Source: Methanoculleus bourgensis MS2
GTDB lineage: Archaea > Halobacteriota > Methanomicrobia > Methanomicrobiales > Methanoculleaceae
Assembly: GCF_000304355.2 (NCBI RefSeq)
Contig: NC_018227.2
Location: 1,984,001-2,048,000, forward strand
Reading direction: 5' to 3'
Length of the DNA stretch: 64,000 nt
The translations under genes and the position numbers were made by a program. Numbering within the stretch: position 1 is the stretch's first letter; each line of letters starts with the position of its first letter. The notes under the pieces were generated by a model. That model made no database searches. It was given only the letters and a program-made list of their open reading frames with translations, and was not told the DNA's origin. Below, piece after piece: positions 44,287-53,904 of this stretch.

Positions 44287-44685
44287 GTGAGCTGCCGTGC
44301 CGGGCTTGTCGAGCGCTACGAGTCGAGGATTGAGCGGATCATTACGCCCCTCCGCAGCGCCGGGATGCCGGTTTCCACTTTCTCCAGCACCCCGATCGGG
44401 TTCACCCTGACCATGCGCAAGGATCTGCTGACCGGGAGTGTTCTTCGGGAGATGGGATTGAACGAACGGCAGGTGCTCGCGGTGGAACGGATCAAGAACG
44501 AGGGGAGTGGCACGAGCGGTGACGATCACTCACTCACCGGCATCTCGGCAACGACAGCTTTCAGGGATCTCAAGGCCCTGGTCGACCTTGGTATCCTGGA
44601 GAGTGAGGGGCCATCGAAGAAGAAAACACGATATATCCTGCGGAAGGGACCACCATTAGGTGTGGATATTTTCAGAGCGGTTTAA
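44287..44685 (+). pseudogene. C-terminal remnant of an AlbA_2-type ATP-binding/winged-helix protein
   Basis: About 132 codons. RYESRIERIITPLRSAGMPV, GFTLTMRKDLL and GLNERQVLAVERIKNEG followed by ISATTAFRDLKALVDLGILE match the C-terminal part of AlbA_2 (RecG-annotated) regulators. The N-terminal AlbA_2 domain is absent. The first codon is a GTG without a ribosome site. Probably a gene fragment. Confidence 0.55.
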
Positions 44686-44689
44686 TGAA

Positions 44690-45009
44690 ATAGAGGGCGG
44701 TTCGGTCCCGGAACCGGGAGGATGCCCCGCCGGGTGTGGATAAATGGAGGATAAATGAAAGATACAGGTGTGTTTCGTTAAACGCAGATGATGCCTCATT
44801 GTTTCCTCCTCGTTATGAGTGGACGGGAATCAACGGTTCAGGCTTTCGAGGCCGTGCTCGCTGGTGTCGGAGGCCAGAGTCATACCTCAGGGGCCGGGAT
44901 CAAGTACCCGTCAAGTACGGAAACACCGGCAGATATCCGGGCATCTGCAGATTGTCAGCAATATCGCTGACATTAATTTCCAGGAGCAGGCGCTCTGGAT
45001 ACAATTCAT
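44690..45009. promoter_or_regulatory. Copy of the defence-operon promoter region, then a gene fragment
   Basis: 44733-44780 (GGGTGTGGATAAATGGAGGA, then CAGGTGTGTTTCG) resembles 49384-49430 and less closely 50950-50990, the regions before the DUF1016 and methylase genes. From about 44920 an open frame (RKHRQISGHLQIVSNIADIN, FQEQALWIQFI) resembles the late part of an AlbA_2-type protein and is cut by the mobile repeat at 45010. Confidence 0.45.
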
Positions 45010-45254
45010 CTAGTGCCGAGTCAATCACTCAAGGTCGGATAGAGGCTTACCAGTGCTCGTTGTCATCTTCAATGTAGAGATCTCCTCTCCCTCTTCGCGA
45101 CCTCCCGCGTGAGATGTTGGTGCTCTCTATGGCCGCACTGCCTCACGCGAAGACGCGAAGGCCTTGATGAGGCGTTGCATCTCACGCATCAAAATCTTCA
45201 AAAGAACGTGATACGATGCACTATTGCGACAATTTGTCGTTGACTCGGCACTAC
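45010..45254. repeat. MITE-like element, family 2, copy O
   Basis: 245 bp, left CTAG then TGCCGAGTCAATCACTCAAG, right TTGTCGTTGACTCGGCA then CTAC. The orientation is the reverse of copy N. It interrupts a reading frame: left WIQFI and right YDRLKEVTKEHPHDITVALH join in frame if the element is removed to one TA. Confidence 0.75.
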
Positions 45255-45865
45255 GACAGGCTCAAAGAGGTGACAAAAGAGCACCCGCACGACATTACCG
45301 TGGCTCTTCACGGCCTGGTCGAAAAAGAGCTTCTGGTGAGTGAGGGGTCGGGCAGGAGGACGAGGAGTGACGGTCGCCTGCCGCCGGCACCATGAAGATC
45401 GATGGCGCACCGGGCGATAACCCTCTCGCGAGAGGAAGCCGTGATCGTCGTCCGGGGCGAGGATGAGAGGCTTCCGCGCCCCCAACCGGCTGCGGGACCC
45501 GCGGCAGCCCGGGGGCCGGTGTACCGGGCGTTGCTGAACAGGATCGGGGGGGCGGCCCGTGGGAGCCAGTCCTGAAGCAAGAAGCAAGGGCACCGGCAGT
45601 TGGAGTATGGTGATCCATATCGGCGGGTAACCGCCCAGAAATCTCAAGCAGATCAACGCGTTTTTACGAGCAGCCCAGGAATGTGACGGCGGGAGATTTC
45701 GAAGCATTAATCCCGGCGTGAACCTACAGGTAACTTCAGGCAACAGGATCCCCTGCAAACAGATGGAGACATCCGGCATCCTGCATCTCGTCTGAGGTAG
45801 CGAGAGTCCTCACTCTTTCCCTCTATTGGATGAGCAGTGGATCACATAACCGAAGAGATCCGCTC
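45255..45865. pseudogene. Decayed 3' part of the AlbA_2-type gene and upstream region of the helicase
   Basis: 45252-45395 encodes YDRLKEVTKEHPHDITVALH, then GLVEKELLVSEGSGRRTR, a winged-helix segment typical of AlbA_2-type proteins, then a stop. 45400-45580 holds further broken coding-like sequence. 45600-45865 shows no gene; the helicase promoter should lie here but I see no clear TATA box. Confidence 0.45.
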
Positions 45866-48800
45866 ATGCTACGACTGGAAGATATCAAGAAAGATGCGGC
45901 CATCAACGGTATCGAGCCCGGCCAGATCGTCCATATTGTCACCACTGAGCCTGTCGGTGAGAACGCGCTGACGGTCTATTACAAGACCGCCAACGGGCAG
46001 TTGAAAGAGCAGATGCTCTTCCGCTCCAGCGAAGCCTGCCTCTCCCTCGCGAAGGCCGGGCGGCCGTGGGCGTTCGACGCACCCGGCGAAGGGTTCAAAC
46101 TTGCCGCCGAGGCCTACCGGATCGACCTCGCCTACCTCTTCGATCCGATGATGGCGGTGCATACCTCGAACGTCGAACCTCTCCCCCACCAGATCACGGC
46201 GGTCTATGAGTCGATGCTCCCCCGGCAGCCGCTGCGGTTCGTCCTTGCGGACGACCCCGGCGCCGGCAAGACGATCATGGCTGGTCTCCTGATCCGCGAG
46301 CTCTTGATGCGGGCCGACGCCGAGCGGATCCTGATCGTCGCCCCAGGGAGCCTCGTGGAGCAGTGGCAGGACGAGATGTACGAGAAGTTCGGCCTTGAGT
46401 TCACTATCTTCTCCCGTGACCTCACGGAACAGTCGCTCGGTGGCAACCCGTTCGACGATCATTCCCTGCTGATTGCCCGGCTCGACCAGCTCGCCCGCAA
46501 TGAGGACCTGCAGGAGAAACTCGATCGTACGCAGTGGGATCTCGTGGTGGTGGACGAGGCCCACAAGATGTCGGCGACGTATTACGGCTCGAAGGTGAAC
46601 AAGACCCAGAGATTCAGGCTGGGGGAACTGCTCGGCGCTCATACCCGCCACTTCCTCCTGATGACGGCGACGCCGCATAACGGGAAGGAGGAGGACTTCC
46701 AGCTCTTCCTCTCCCTGCTGGACGCAGACCGGTTCTACGGGAAATTCAGGGACGAGGCCCACAAGGTGGATGTCTCGGACCTGATGCGCCGGATGGTGAA
46801 GGAGGATCTCCTGAAGTTCGATGGGACACCCCTCTTCCCCGAACGGATTGCAGAAACTGTCAACTACACCCTCTCCGACGCCGAGGCGGCCCTCTACCAG
46901 CAGGTCACGCGGTACGTGCAGGAGGAGATGAACAAGGCTGACCTGATCGTGAACAAGCAGCGGAGAGGTGCGGTCGGGTTCGCTCTCACCGGGCTGCAAC
47001 GGCGGCTGGCATCGAGTCCCGAGGCAATCTTCCAGTCGCTCGCGCGACGTCGCGAGCGGTTGGCCCGCCGCGTGGAAGAGGTGAAGATCGATATGCGCGG
47101 CCGGGAGGCCGCCGAGACGCTCTTTGATGTGCGGACAAACGGCGACGCCTGGGACGCCGACGAGGAGATGGCCGCCGACGAGTACGAGGAGTACGAGGAG
47201 GAGGTCGTTGACCAGGCCACCGCCTCGCAGACGATCCACGAACTGGAGGCTGAGATCCGGATCCTTGAGGGGCTGGAGGAGCAGGCCCGGCAGGTTGTCC
47301 GGTCGGGCCACGACCGAAAGTGGGAGGAACTCTCCAGGCTCCTGCAGGATACGCCCCAGATGCACGAGGAGGGAGGGCGACAGCGCAAGCTGATCATCTT
47401 CACCGAGTACAAGGACACCCTCCGGTATCTGGCGACACGGATCCGCGGGTTGCTCGGCTCCGAGGAGGCGGTGGTCACCATCGATGGGAGCGATCTACGG
47501 GAGAAGCGGCGGGAGAAGCAGGAGATGTTCCGGAGCGATCCGACGGTGCGGATCCTCGTCGCCACCGACGCAGCCGGGGAGGGCGTAAACCTGCAGAACG
47601 CTCACCTGATGGTGAACTACGACCTGCCGTGGAACCCGAACCGGCTGGAGCAGCGGTTCGGCCGGATCCACCGTATCGGGCAGACGGAGGTCTGCCGCCT
47701 CTGGAATCTGGTGGCGGCCGAGACAAGGGAGGGCGATGTTTACCAGCGGTTGCTCCAGAAGCTGGAGACGGAGCGAAAGGCCCTTGGCGGCCGGGTCTTT
47801 GACATCCTCGGAGAGGTCTTTGACGAACGGAGTCTGCGGGACCTGCTGATCGAGGCGATCCGCTACGGCGACGACCCAGAGGTGCGGGCGAGACTCATGC
47901 AACGGGTCGAGGGGGCCCTCGATACCGAACGCCTGCGGAATCTCATGCGGCAGAATGCCCTCTGTGAGGCGGTGATAGATGAGGGGCGGTTGTTTGCGAT
48001 CAAGGCCGATATGGAGAAGGCAGAAGCGAGGAAACTGCAGCCCTACTTCATCAGGGCGTTCTTTACCCGGGCGTTTGGGGAGTTCGGGGGCGACCTGCGG
48101 CCGCGTGAGCCGGGAAGGTGGGAGATCACGCATGTCCCGGCGGCGATCCGTGAACGCGACCGGCGGTATCGGCAGCCGGTGCTAAACCGCTATGAGCGGG
48201 TTTGTTTCGAGAAGGAGTACGTCCGGCTGCTCGACCGGGTGGGGGCGCCGATGGCGGCGCTGATTCACCCGGGCCATCCCCTGATGCAGGCGGTGACCGA
48301 TCTCGTGCTGGAGGCCCACCGGCCGAAACTCCGGCAGGGGGCGGTGCTGGTAGACCCGAACGATCCCGGCACGACGCCGCGGGTGCTCTTCATCATCGAC
48401 CATTCGGTGCGGGACGGGAACGATGAGAACCGCACGGTTTCGCGGCGGATGCAGTTCGTGGCGATTGATGCCGATGGAAGGGCGGAGAACGCGGGCTGGG
48501 CACCCCACCTCGATCTAGCGCCGATCGGGGAGGAGGAGCGGGGGCTGGTTGCCGATCTTCTCGCTTCGCCGTGGGTCAACAACGACCTCGAGCGGCTGGC
48601 CCTCGCCCACGCGACCGAGCGGATTGTGCCGGAGCACTTTGCCGATGTGAAGGAGCGGCGGGAGCGGATGGCCGACCGGACGATGGCGGCGGTGCAGGCG
48701 CGGCTGGTCAAGGAGATCAACTACTGGCAGGACCGGTATCTCAAACTGCAGGATGACCAGCGGGCCGGGAAGGAAGTGCGGATGAACCTTGAGAACGTCC

Positions 48801-49372
48801 GCCGGACGGTGGACGACCTCACGGTGCGGCTGCAGCGGCGACGGCGCGAACTGGCGGCGATGCGGCATGTCATCTCAGCGACGCCGGTGATCGCCGGTGG
48901 TGCGCTGGTGATCCCGGCCGGGCTGCTCGCGGCACGCCAGGGGGAGGAGACGGGCGTCGATGCCGCCGCCCGGAAGCACGTCGAGGCGGTGGCGATGCGG
49001 GCGGTGATGGAGGCCGAGCGTGCCCTTGGCCACGAGGTGATTGATGTCTCGGCCGAGAAGTGCGGCTGGGACGTCACCGCCCTCATGCCCGGGAAGGATG
49101 GAGAGGCGCCAACGACGCGCCACATCGAGGTGAAGGGCCGGGCGAAAGGCCAGACGACCGTCACCGTATCGCGCAACGAGATCCTCTATGGTCTCAACCA
49201 GGCGGAGAAGTTTGTGCTTGCTATCGTGTTGGTGGACGGCGAGGAGTATGAAGGTCCGTTCTACATCAGAGAGCCGTTTGACAACGAACCGGGCTGGGCG
49301 GTGACGAGCGTGAACCTCGATCTTGCCGCTCTCCTTGAACGGGCGGAACGGCCGGGGGTGGGCCGGCTATGA
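45866..49372 (+). CDS. SNF2-family helicase with C-terminal DUF3883 domain (defence system)
   Basis: About 1168 residues. Walker [13 protein letters not shown] at 129, DEAH box at 230, MTATPHNG near 275; the second RecA domain has [12 protein letters not shown] near 513, [11 protein letters not shown] and [11 protein letters not shown] near 600. The C-terminal 110 residues form a DUF3883 domain with GWDVTAL and IEVKGRA, a PD-(D/E)XK-like nuclease pattern. First gene of the defence operon; probably translocates on DNA and may cut. Start ATG 45866 fits the usual N-terminus; the frame opens 12 codons earlier. Confidence 0.9.
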   Translation: MLRLEDIKKDAAINGIEPGQIVHIVTTEPVGENALTVYYKTANGQLKEQMLFRSSEACLSLAKAGRPWAFDAPGEGFKLAAEAYRIDLAYLFDPMMAVHTSNVEPLPHQITAVYESMLPRQPLRFVLADDPGAGKTIMAGLLIRELLMRADAERILIVAPGSLVEQWQDEMYEKFGLEFTIFSRDLTEQSLGGNPFDDHSLLIARLDQLARNEDLQEKLDRTQWDLVVVDEAHKMSATYYGSKVNKTQRFRLGELLGAHTRHFLLMTATPHNGKEEDFQLFLSLLDADRFYGKFRDEAHKVDVSDLMRRMVKEDLLKFDGTPLFPERIAETVNYTLSDAEAALYQQVTRYVQEEMNKADLIVNKQRRGAVGFALTGLQRRLASSPEAIFQSLARRRERLARRVEEVKIDMRGREAAETLFDVRTNGDAWDADEEMAADEYEEYEEEVVDQATASQTIHELEAEIRILEGLEEQARQVVRSGHDRKWEELSRLLQDTPQMHEEGGRQRKLIIFTEYKDTLRYLATRIRGLLGSEEAVVTIDGSDLREKRREKQEMFRSDPTVRILVATDAAGEGVNLQNAHLMVNYDLPWNPNRLEQRFGRIHRIGQTEVCRLWNLVAAETREGDVYQRLLQKLETERKALGGRVFDILGEVFDERSLRDLLIEAIRYGDDPEVRARLMQRVEGALDTERLRNLMRQNALCEAVIDEGRLFAIKADMEKAEARKLQPYFIRAFFTRAFGEFGGDLRPREPGRWEITHVPAAIRERDRRYRQPVLNRYERVCFEKEYVRLLDRVGAPMAALIHPGHPLMQAVTDLVLEAHRPKLRQGAVLVDPNDPGTTPRVLFIIDHSVRDGNDENRTVSRRMQFVAIDADGRAENAGWAPHLDLAPIGEEERGLVADLLASPWVNNDLERLALAHATERIVPEHFADVKERRERMADRTMAAVQARLVKEINYWQDRYLKLQDDQRAGKEVRMNLENVRRTVDDLTVRLQRRRRELAAMRHVISATPVIAGGALVIPAGLLAARQGEETGVDAAARKHVEAVAMRAVMEAERALGHEVIDVSAEKCGWDVTALMPGKDGEAPTTRHIEVKGRAKGQTTVTVSRNEILYGLNQAEKFVLAIVLVDGEEYEGPFYIREPFDNEPGWAVTSVNLDLAALLERAERPGVGRL

Positions 49373-49482
49373 GGTGCGAGGCCGGGTGCGGATAATGTGC
49401 GGATAAAAAGTGGATATCAGTGTGTTTCGATGGATGCGGTGTATGAGCAGAACCAGTCGGGGATGAAACCAGGAGATGTACG
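49373..49482 (+). promoter_or_regulatory. First copy of the duplicated promoter region
   Basis: 49384-49482 (GGGTGCGGATAATGTGCGGA, TAAAAAGTGGATATCAGTGT, GATGTACGATGAGCGATGAG) closely matches 50950-51020 before the methylase gene. It contains a plausible TATA-like GGATAAAAAG and would drive the short frame at 49483 and the DUF1016 gene. Confidence 0.5.
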
Positions 49483-49761
49483 ATGAGCGATGAGTGTGGG
49501 GCGGGATCGCCGTGCTGGATGACCGGGGCGATGAGGATCCCGAGGAAACTGATCGAGGTGGCGCTGCCGCTCGATGAGATCAACGTCGCCCTGGTGCGGG
49601 AGAAGTCGATCCGCCACGGCCATCCCTCCGCGCTTCACCCCGGGTGGGCGCGGCGGCATGAGCGGATGAAGAAACTCGATGAGCAGTATGCCTGCCTGCT
49701 GCAGAAGCCGGAGCGTGCGGTCGAGGAGCACCTGAAGAGGATGGGGCTGGTGTGGGGATGA
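49483..49761 (+). pseudogene. Duplicated N-terminal fragment of the DUF1156 methylase
   Basis: 92 codons. [20 protein letters not shown] and [14 protein letters not shown] repeat residues 10-43 of the methylase encoded at 51013. The sequence then diverges at [20 protein letters not shown]. The upstream 100 bp are duplicated as well. Its stop overlaps the DUF1016 start (ATGA), so it may now act as a short translated leader for that gene. Confidence 0.75.
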
Positions 49762-50879
49762 GAGGCGGATCGGACGTTACCCCGGACGATTTTGCCGCCC
49801 TGCTCGTCGACGTGAAGGAGCGGATCCTCGCCGCACGGACCAGGGCGGTCCTGGCGGTCAATGCCGAGCTCGTCCAGCTCTACTGGGAGGTTGGCCGGAT
49901 CATTCACGAACGGCAGAGAGCCGAAGGATGGGGGGCTGCGGTCATCCCACGCCTTTCTTCGGCGCTGAGGAATGAGCTGCCGGAGGTAAAGGGCTTTTCA
50001 GAGCGGAATATCAAGCGGATGCTCGCCTTTTTCCGCGAGTATCCAGAGATGGGCGCGGGTGGAATAGTGCCACCGCCTGTGGCACAAATGACGGGGAGGT
50101 CATCTGCACCGGAAGCGGCGGCACACGTTCCGCGAGAGGTGTTCTGGGCGGTTCCCTGGGCTCATCACATCATCATGATGGAGAAGGTCAAGCACCTCCC
50201 GACCCGGTTCTGGTATATGGAGCAGACCCTCGCGCATGGCTGGAGCAGAAACGTGCTTGCCGTGCAGATCGAGACAGAGGCTCACGCACGGCAGGGGAAG
50301 GCGATCACGAATTTCAGCGCACTCCTGCCCTCCCCGCAGTCGGATCTCGCACAGCAGGCTCTGAAAGATCCGTATATCTTCGATTTTCTCACGCTCGACG
50401 AGCCGTTCCATGAGCGCGAACTCGAAACCTCGCTTGTCCGCCATCTTGAGAAGTTTCTGCTCGAATTGGGGCAGGGCTTTGCGTTCGTCGGACGGCAGTA
50501 TCGTCTGGACGTCGGGGGAGAGGATTTCTACATCGACCTTCTGTTCTACCACCTGCGGTTGCGGGCGTTCATCGTGATCGATCTGAAGAGGGGGAGATTC
50601 AGGCCGGAGTATGCAGGGAAGCTGAACTTTTACTGCAATGTGGTAAACGATCTGCTCCGCCACCCTGACGACCAACCGACGATCGGCCTGATCCTCTGCC
50701 AGAGCAAGGACAATCTGCTCGCCGAGTACAGCATCTCGGGTATTGACAAACCCATCGGGATATCGACCTACGAGTTGACCCGCGCCCTCCCGACTCATCT
50801 CAAATCCGCTCTGCCGACGGTCGAGGAGATCGAGCGCGAACTGGCAGAGGTGCAGTACCGGGAGGAGGAGGGAGAATGA
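49758..50879 (+). CDS. DUF1016 (YhcG-type) PD-(D/E)XK nuclease protein
   Basis: About 373 residues. An N-terminal helical DUF1016 domain ([52 protein letters not shown]) and a C-terminal nuclease domain with [20 protein letters not shown] then VIDLK near 255-280, the D...(D/E)xK signature. Such proteins occur in restriction-like and retron or toxin contexts. It is flanked by a duplication of the methylase 5' region, suggesting capture into the operon. It probably degrades unmodified or invading DNA; not proven. Confidence 0.85.
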   Translation: MRGGSDVTPDDFAALLVDVKERILAARTRAVLAVNAELVQLYWEVGRIIHERQRAEGWGAAVIPRLSSALRNELPEVKGFSERNIKRMLAFFREYPEMGAGGIVPPPVAQMTGRSSAPEAAAHVPREVFWAVPWAHHIIMMEKVKHLPTRFWYMEQTLAHGWSRNVLAVQIETEAHARQGKAITNFSALLPSPQSDLAQQALKDPYIFDFLTLDEPFHERELETSLVRHLEKFLLELGQGFAFVGRQYRLDVGGEDFYIDLLFYHLRLRAFIVIDLKRGRFRPEYAGKLNFYCNVVNDLLRHPDDQPTIGLILCQSKDNLLAEYSISGIDKPIGISTYELTRALPTHLKSALPTVEEIERELAEVQYREEEGE

Positions 50880-50939
50880 CCGAACGGCAGGCAGTGGAGT
50901 GGGGGCTGATCCGGTCCTGGAACGGCAGGGATGCCCTGC

Positions 50940-51012
50940 AGGGCATGGTTAACGTGTGGATAAAGCGTGGATTTGCGATTGATGCAGTGTATGAACAGAG
51001 AGGGAATGTACG
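50940..51012 (+). promoter_or_regulatory. Second copy of the duplicated promoter region
   Basis: GTGTGGATAAAGCGTGGATT and GAATGTACGATGAGCGATGA repeat the region at 49384-49500. It gives the methylase gene its own promoter downstream of the DUF1016 gene. Confidence 0.5.
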
Positions 51013-53901
51013 ATGAGCGATGAGCGCGGGACGGTCAAGATACCAAAGAAGCTGATTGAGGTGGCGCTGCCTCTGGACGAGATCAACGCGGCTGCAAAGC
51101 GGGAGAAGTCGATCCGTCACGGCCACCCCTCCACCCTCCATCTCTGGTGGGCACGGCGACCGCTGGCAGCAGCACGGGCGGTGCTGTTTGCGCAGCTGGT
51201 GAACGACCCCGGCTACGAGCGGGAACTCGGGAGGGGCGTGAATAAAGAAGCGGCTGAGGCGGAGAGGAAACGCCTCTTTGAGATCATAAAGAAACTCGTC
51301 CTCTGGGAGAACACCACGAACGAGGAGGTGCTCGCGGAGGCTCGGGAGGAGATCTGGAAGAGCTGGCGGGAGACGTGTGCCTTAAACAAGAAGCACCCGC
51401 AGGCGCAGGAACTCTTCGACCCCGATATATTGCCGGCGTTTCATGATCCGTTCGCTGGCGGCGGGGCGATCCCGCTTGAGGCGCAGCGGTTGGGGCTCGA
51501 GGCCTGGGCCTCTGACCTGAACCCGGTGGCGGTGCTGATCAACAAGGCGATGATCGAGATCCCGCCGAAGTTTGCGGGAAGGCCGCCGATGAACCCGGAT
51601 GCACGGAAGCAGAAGCGGGTCGCGAGCGAGTGGAAGGGCGCGGCGGGGCTCGCTGCGGATGTCCGCTACTACGGCCAATGGATGCGCGACGAGGCGGAGA
51701 AGCGGATCGGTCACCTCTACCCGAAGGTGCGGGTCACGGAGGAGATGGCGGAGGAGCGGCCGGATTTGAGAGAATACGTCGGTGAGGACCTGACGGTGAT
51801 CGCGTGGTTGTGGGCGCGGACGGTGAAGAGTCCGAACCCGGCGTATAAGGATGTGGAGGTGCCGCTTGTCAAATCCTTCCGCCTCTCGAAGAAGAAGGGG
51901 AGAAAAGCATGGGTGGAGCCGGTGATCAGGCAAGACGGGAGCGGCTACGACTTTGCCGTCCGTGTGAGCGGTGAGCCGGAACTGGAGGGGACGGTCTCCC
52001 GGCAGGGCGGCGTCTGTATTATGTCGGGCGCTCCGATGGACTTCGAGTATATCCGTGCCGAGGGGAAGGCCGGGCGGATGGGTGAGCGCCTGATGGCGGT
52101 TGTGGCAGAAGGCAGACGTGGACGTGTGTACCTCTCACCTAATTCAGAACAAGAATCTGTGATTTCGTTGCTAACTCCTAAATGGAAACCTGAAGTACCA
52201 CTTTCAGGGAAAGCAGCCGTAAATGTCCCACTCTATGGTTTGAACACAATTGGTGACCTCTTCACTCCCCGCCAGCTCGTCGCGCTCACCACCTTCTCCG
52301 ATCTCGTGGGCGAGGCGCGGGCACAGGTGCTCGCCGACGCTCTCACCGCCGGGATGCCCGACGATGGCCGGGGGCTGGAGGCGGGCGGCGATGGGGCGAC
52401 GGCGTACGCAGATACGGTGGCGGTGTATCTCGGATGTCAAATAGATCAACTTAGTAACCATCTGTCTACGATATGCGCATGGCATATCAACAATGAACAG
52501 TTGAAGAACACATTTGCCCGTCAAGCCCTCCCAATGACTTGGGATTATGCCGAAACAAATCCGTTCTCAAATTCTACAGGCAGCCTCCAAAATCTACAAG
52601 AAAGACAAATTAAGGGAATACATTCTCTTGCAACTTGCTCTTTTGGCCTTGTAATACAAGCAAATGCAACTCATCAGGATATATCAGCAAATAAAGTTGT
52701 ATCGACCGATCCCCCTTACTACGACAATATTTGCTATGCCGACCTCTCTGACTTCTTTTACGTCTGGCTCCGCCGCTCCTTAAAGCCGTTTCTGCCCTCG
52801 CTCTTCGCCACGATGGCAGTGCCAAAGGCCGAGGAACTGGTAGCGACGCCCTACCGTCATGGCTCGAAGGAAAAGGCCGAGGCCTTCTTCATGGACGGGA
52901 TGACCGAAGCCATGCGTCGCCTCGCACAGCAGGCGCACCCGACCTTCCCGGTCACGATCTACTACGCCTTCAAGCAGTCTGAGACAAAGGGGAACGACAC
53001 ATCTTCACCCGGCTGGGAGTCGTTCCTCGAAGCGGTGCTGAAAGCAGGATTCACGGTCACTGGCACATGGCCGGTTAGAACAGAACAGACCGCTGCAATG
53101 AAGACTGGTTTTAATGCCCTCGCCTCTTCTATCGTCCTCGCCTGCCGCCGGCGTGACCTCTCCACCCCGCCCGTCTCCCGCAAGGAGTTCCTCCGCGAAC
53201 TGAAAGCCACCCTCCCCGAGGCGCTCGCCGAGATGACCGCCTCCTCTATCGCCCCCGTCGATCTCGCACAGGCCTCGATCGGGCCCGGGATGGGAGTCTT
53301 CTCGCAGTACTCCGCGGTCCTTGAGGCGGACGGCACGCCGATGTCGGTCCACGACGCTCTTGTCCTCATCAACCGCGAACTGGACAGTTACTTCTCCGGA
53401 GCCTCGGGTGACCTCGACGCCGACACCCGCTTCTGCCTCGGCTGGTTCGGGCAGGCCGGCTGGAAGGAAGGGTTGTTCGGCGATGCCGACGTGCTCGCCC
53501 GCGCCCGGGGCACCACCGTGGACGGCGTCCGGGAGGCCGGCGTCGTCGAGGCAGGCGGCGGGAAGGTCCGGCTCATGAAGTGGTCTGAGTACCCCGACGA
53601 CTGGGAGCCAGAGACCGACAGCCGGACACCCGTCTGGGAGGCGCTCCACCATCTGGTCCGTGTCCACCAGTGCGATGGTGGAGATGCAGGCGCCGCAGCC
53701 CTCCTCGCCCGGATGCCCGGCCGGGCGGCGGCAATCCGGCAGCTCGCCTACCGGCTCTACACCCTCTGCGAGCGCAAAGGCTGGGCCGAAGATGCCCGCC
53801 CATACAACGAACTGATCACCTCATGGGGGGCCGTCGAGGCACAGACGCCTGCCATGATCGAGAAAACACCACAAAAGACACTATCCTCCTATGGGGGCTG
53901 A
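51013..53901 (+). CDS. DUF1156 DNA methyltransferase (defence system)
   Basis: 962 residues. The N-terminal DUF1156 signature [13 protein letters not shown] with [23 protein letters not shown]-binding motif [13 protein letters not shown] at about 145-156 and catalytic [20 protein letters not shown] near 565. The order is of amino-methyltransferases acting on adenine or cytosine N4. The middle (about 370-570) alternates AT-rich and GC-rich DNA within one open frame, unlike the flanking parts. It should mark host DNA to protect it from the system's nucleases. The stop is 3 bases before the next start. Confidence 0.9.
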   Translation: MSDERGTVKIPKKLIEVALPLDEINAAAKREKSIRHGHPSTLHLWWARRPLAAARAVLFAQLVNDPGYERELGRGVNKEAAEAERKRLFEIIKKLVLWENTTNEEVLAEAREEIWKSWRETCALNKKHPQAQELFDPDILPAFHDPFAGGGAIPLEAQRLGLEAWASDLNPVAVLINKAMIEIPPKFAGRPPMNPDARKQKRVASEWKGAAGLAADVRYYGQWMRDEAEKRIGHLYPKVRVTEEMAEERPDLREYVGEDLTVIAWLWARTVKSPNPAYKDVEVPLVKSFRLSKKKGRKAWVEPVIRQDGSGYDFAVRVSGEPELEGTVSRQGGVCIMSGAPMDFEYIRAEGKAGRMGERLMAVVAEGRRGRVYLSPNSEQESVISLLTPKWKPEVPLSGKAAVNVPLYGLNTIGDLFTPRQLVALTTFSDLVGEARAQVLADALTAGMPDDGRGLEAGGDGATAYADTVAVYLGCQIDQLSNHLSTICAWHINNEQLKNTFARQALPMTWDYAETNPFSNSTGSLQNLQERQIKGIHSLATCSFGLVIQANATHQDISANKVVSTDPPYYDNICYADLSDFFYVWLRRSLKPFLPSLFATMAVPKAEELVATPYRHGSKEKAEAFFMDGMTEAMRRLAQQAHPTFPVTIYYAFKQSETKGNDTSSPGWESFLEAVLKAGFTVTGTWPVRTEQTAAMKTGFNALASSIVLACRRRDLSTPPVSRKEFLRELKATLPEALAEMTASSIAPVDLAQASIGPGMGVFSQYSAVLEADGTPMSVHDALVLINRELDSYFSGASGDLDADTRFCLGWFGQAGWKEGLFGDADVLARARGTTVDGVREAGVVEAGGGKVRLMKWSEYPDDWEPETDSRTPVWEALHHLVRVHQCDGGDAGAAALLARMPGRAAAIRQLAYRLYTLCERKGWAEDARPYNELITSWGAVEAQTPAMIEKTPQKTLSSYGG

Positions 53902-53904
53902 AGA

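Noticed and set aside
919-45254. Interpretation of the palindromic repeats as simple REP or terminator sequences
   Set aside because: They have defined termini, CTAG/TA borders, tandem junctions, and one array sits inside a reading frame that is restored on removal.
45869-47365. 498-codon open frame on the minus strand
   Set aside because: Antisense to the SNF2 helicase; biased Leu/Val/His composition and no domain.
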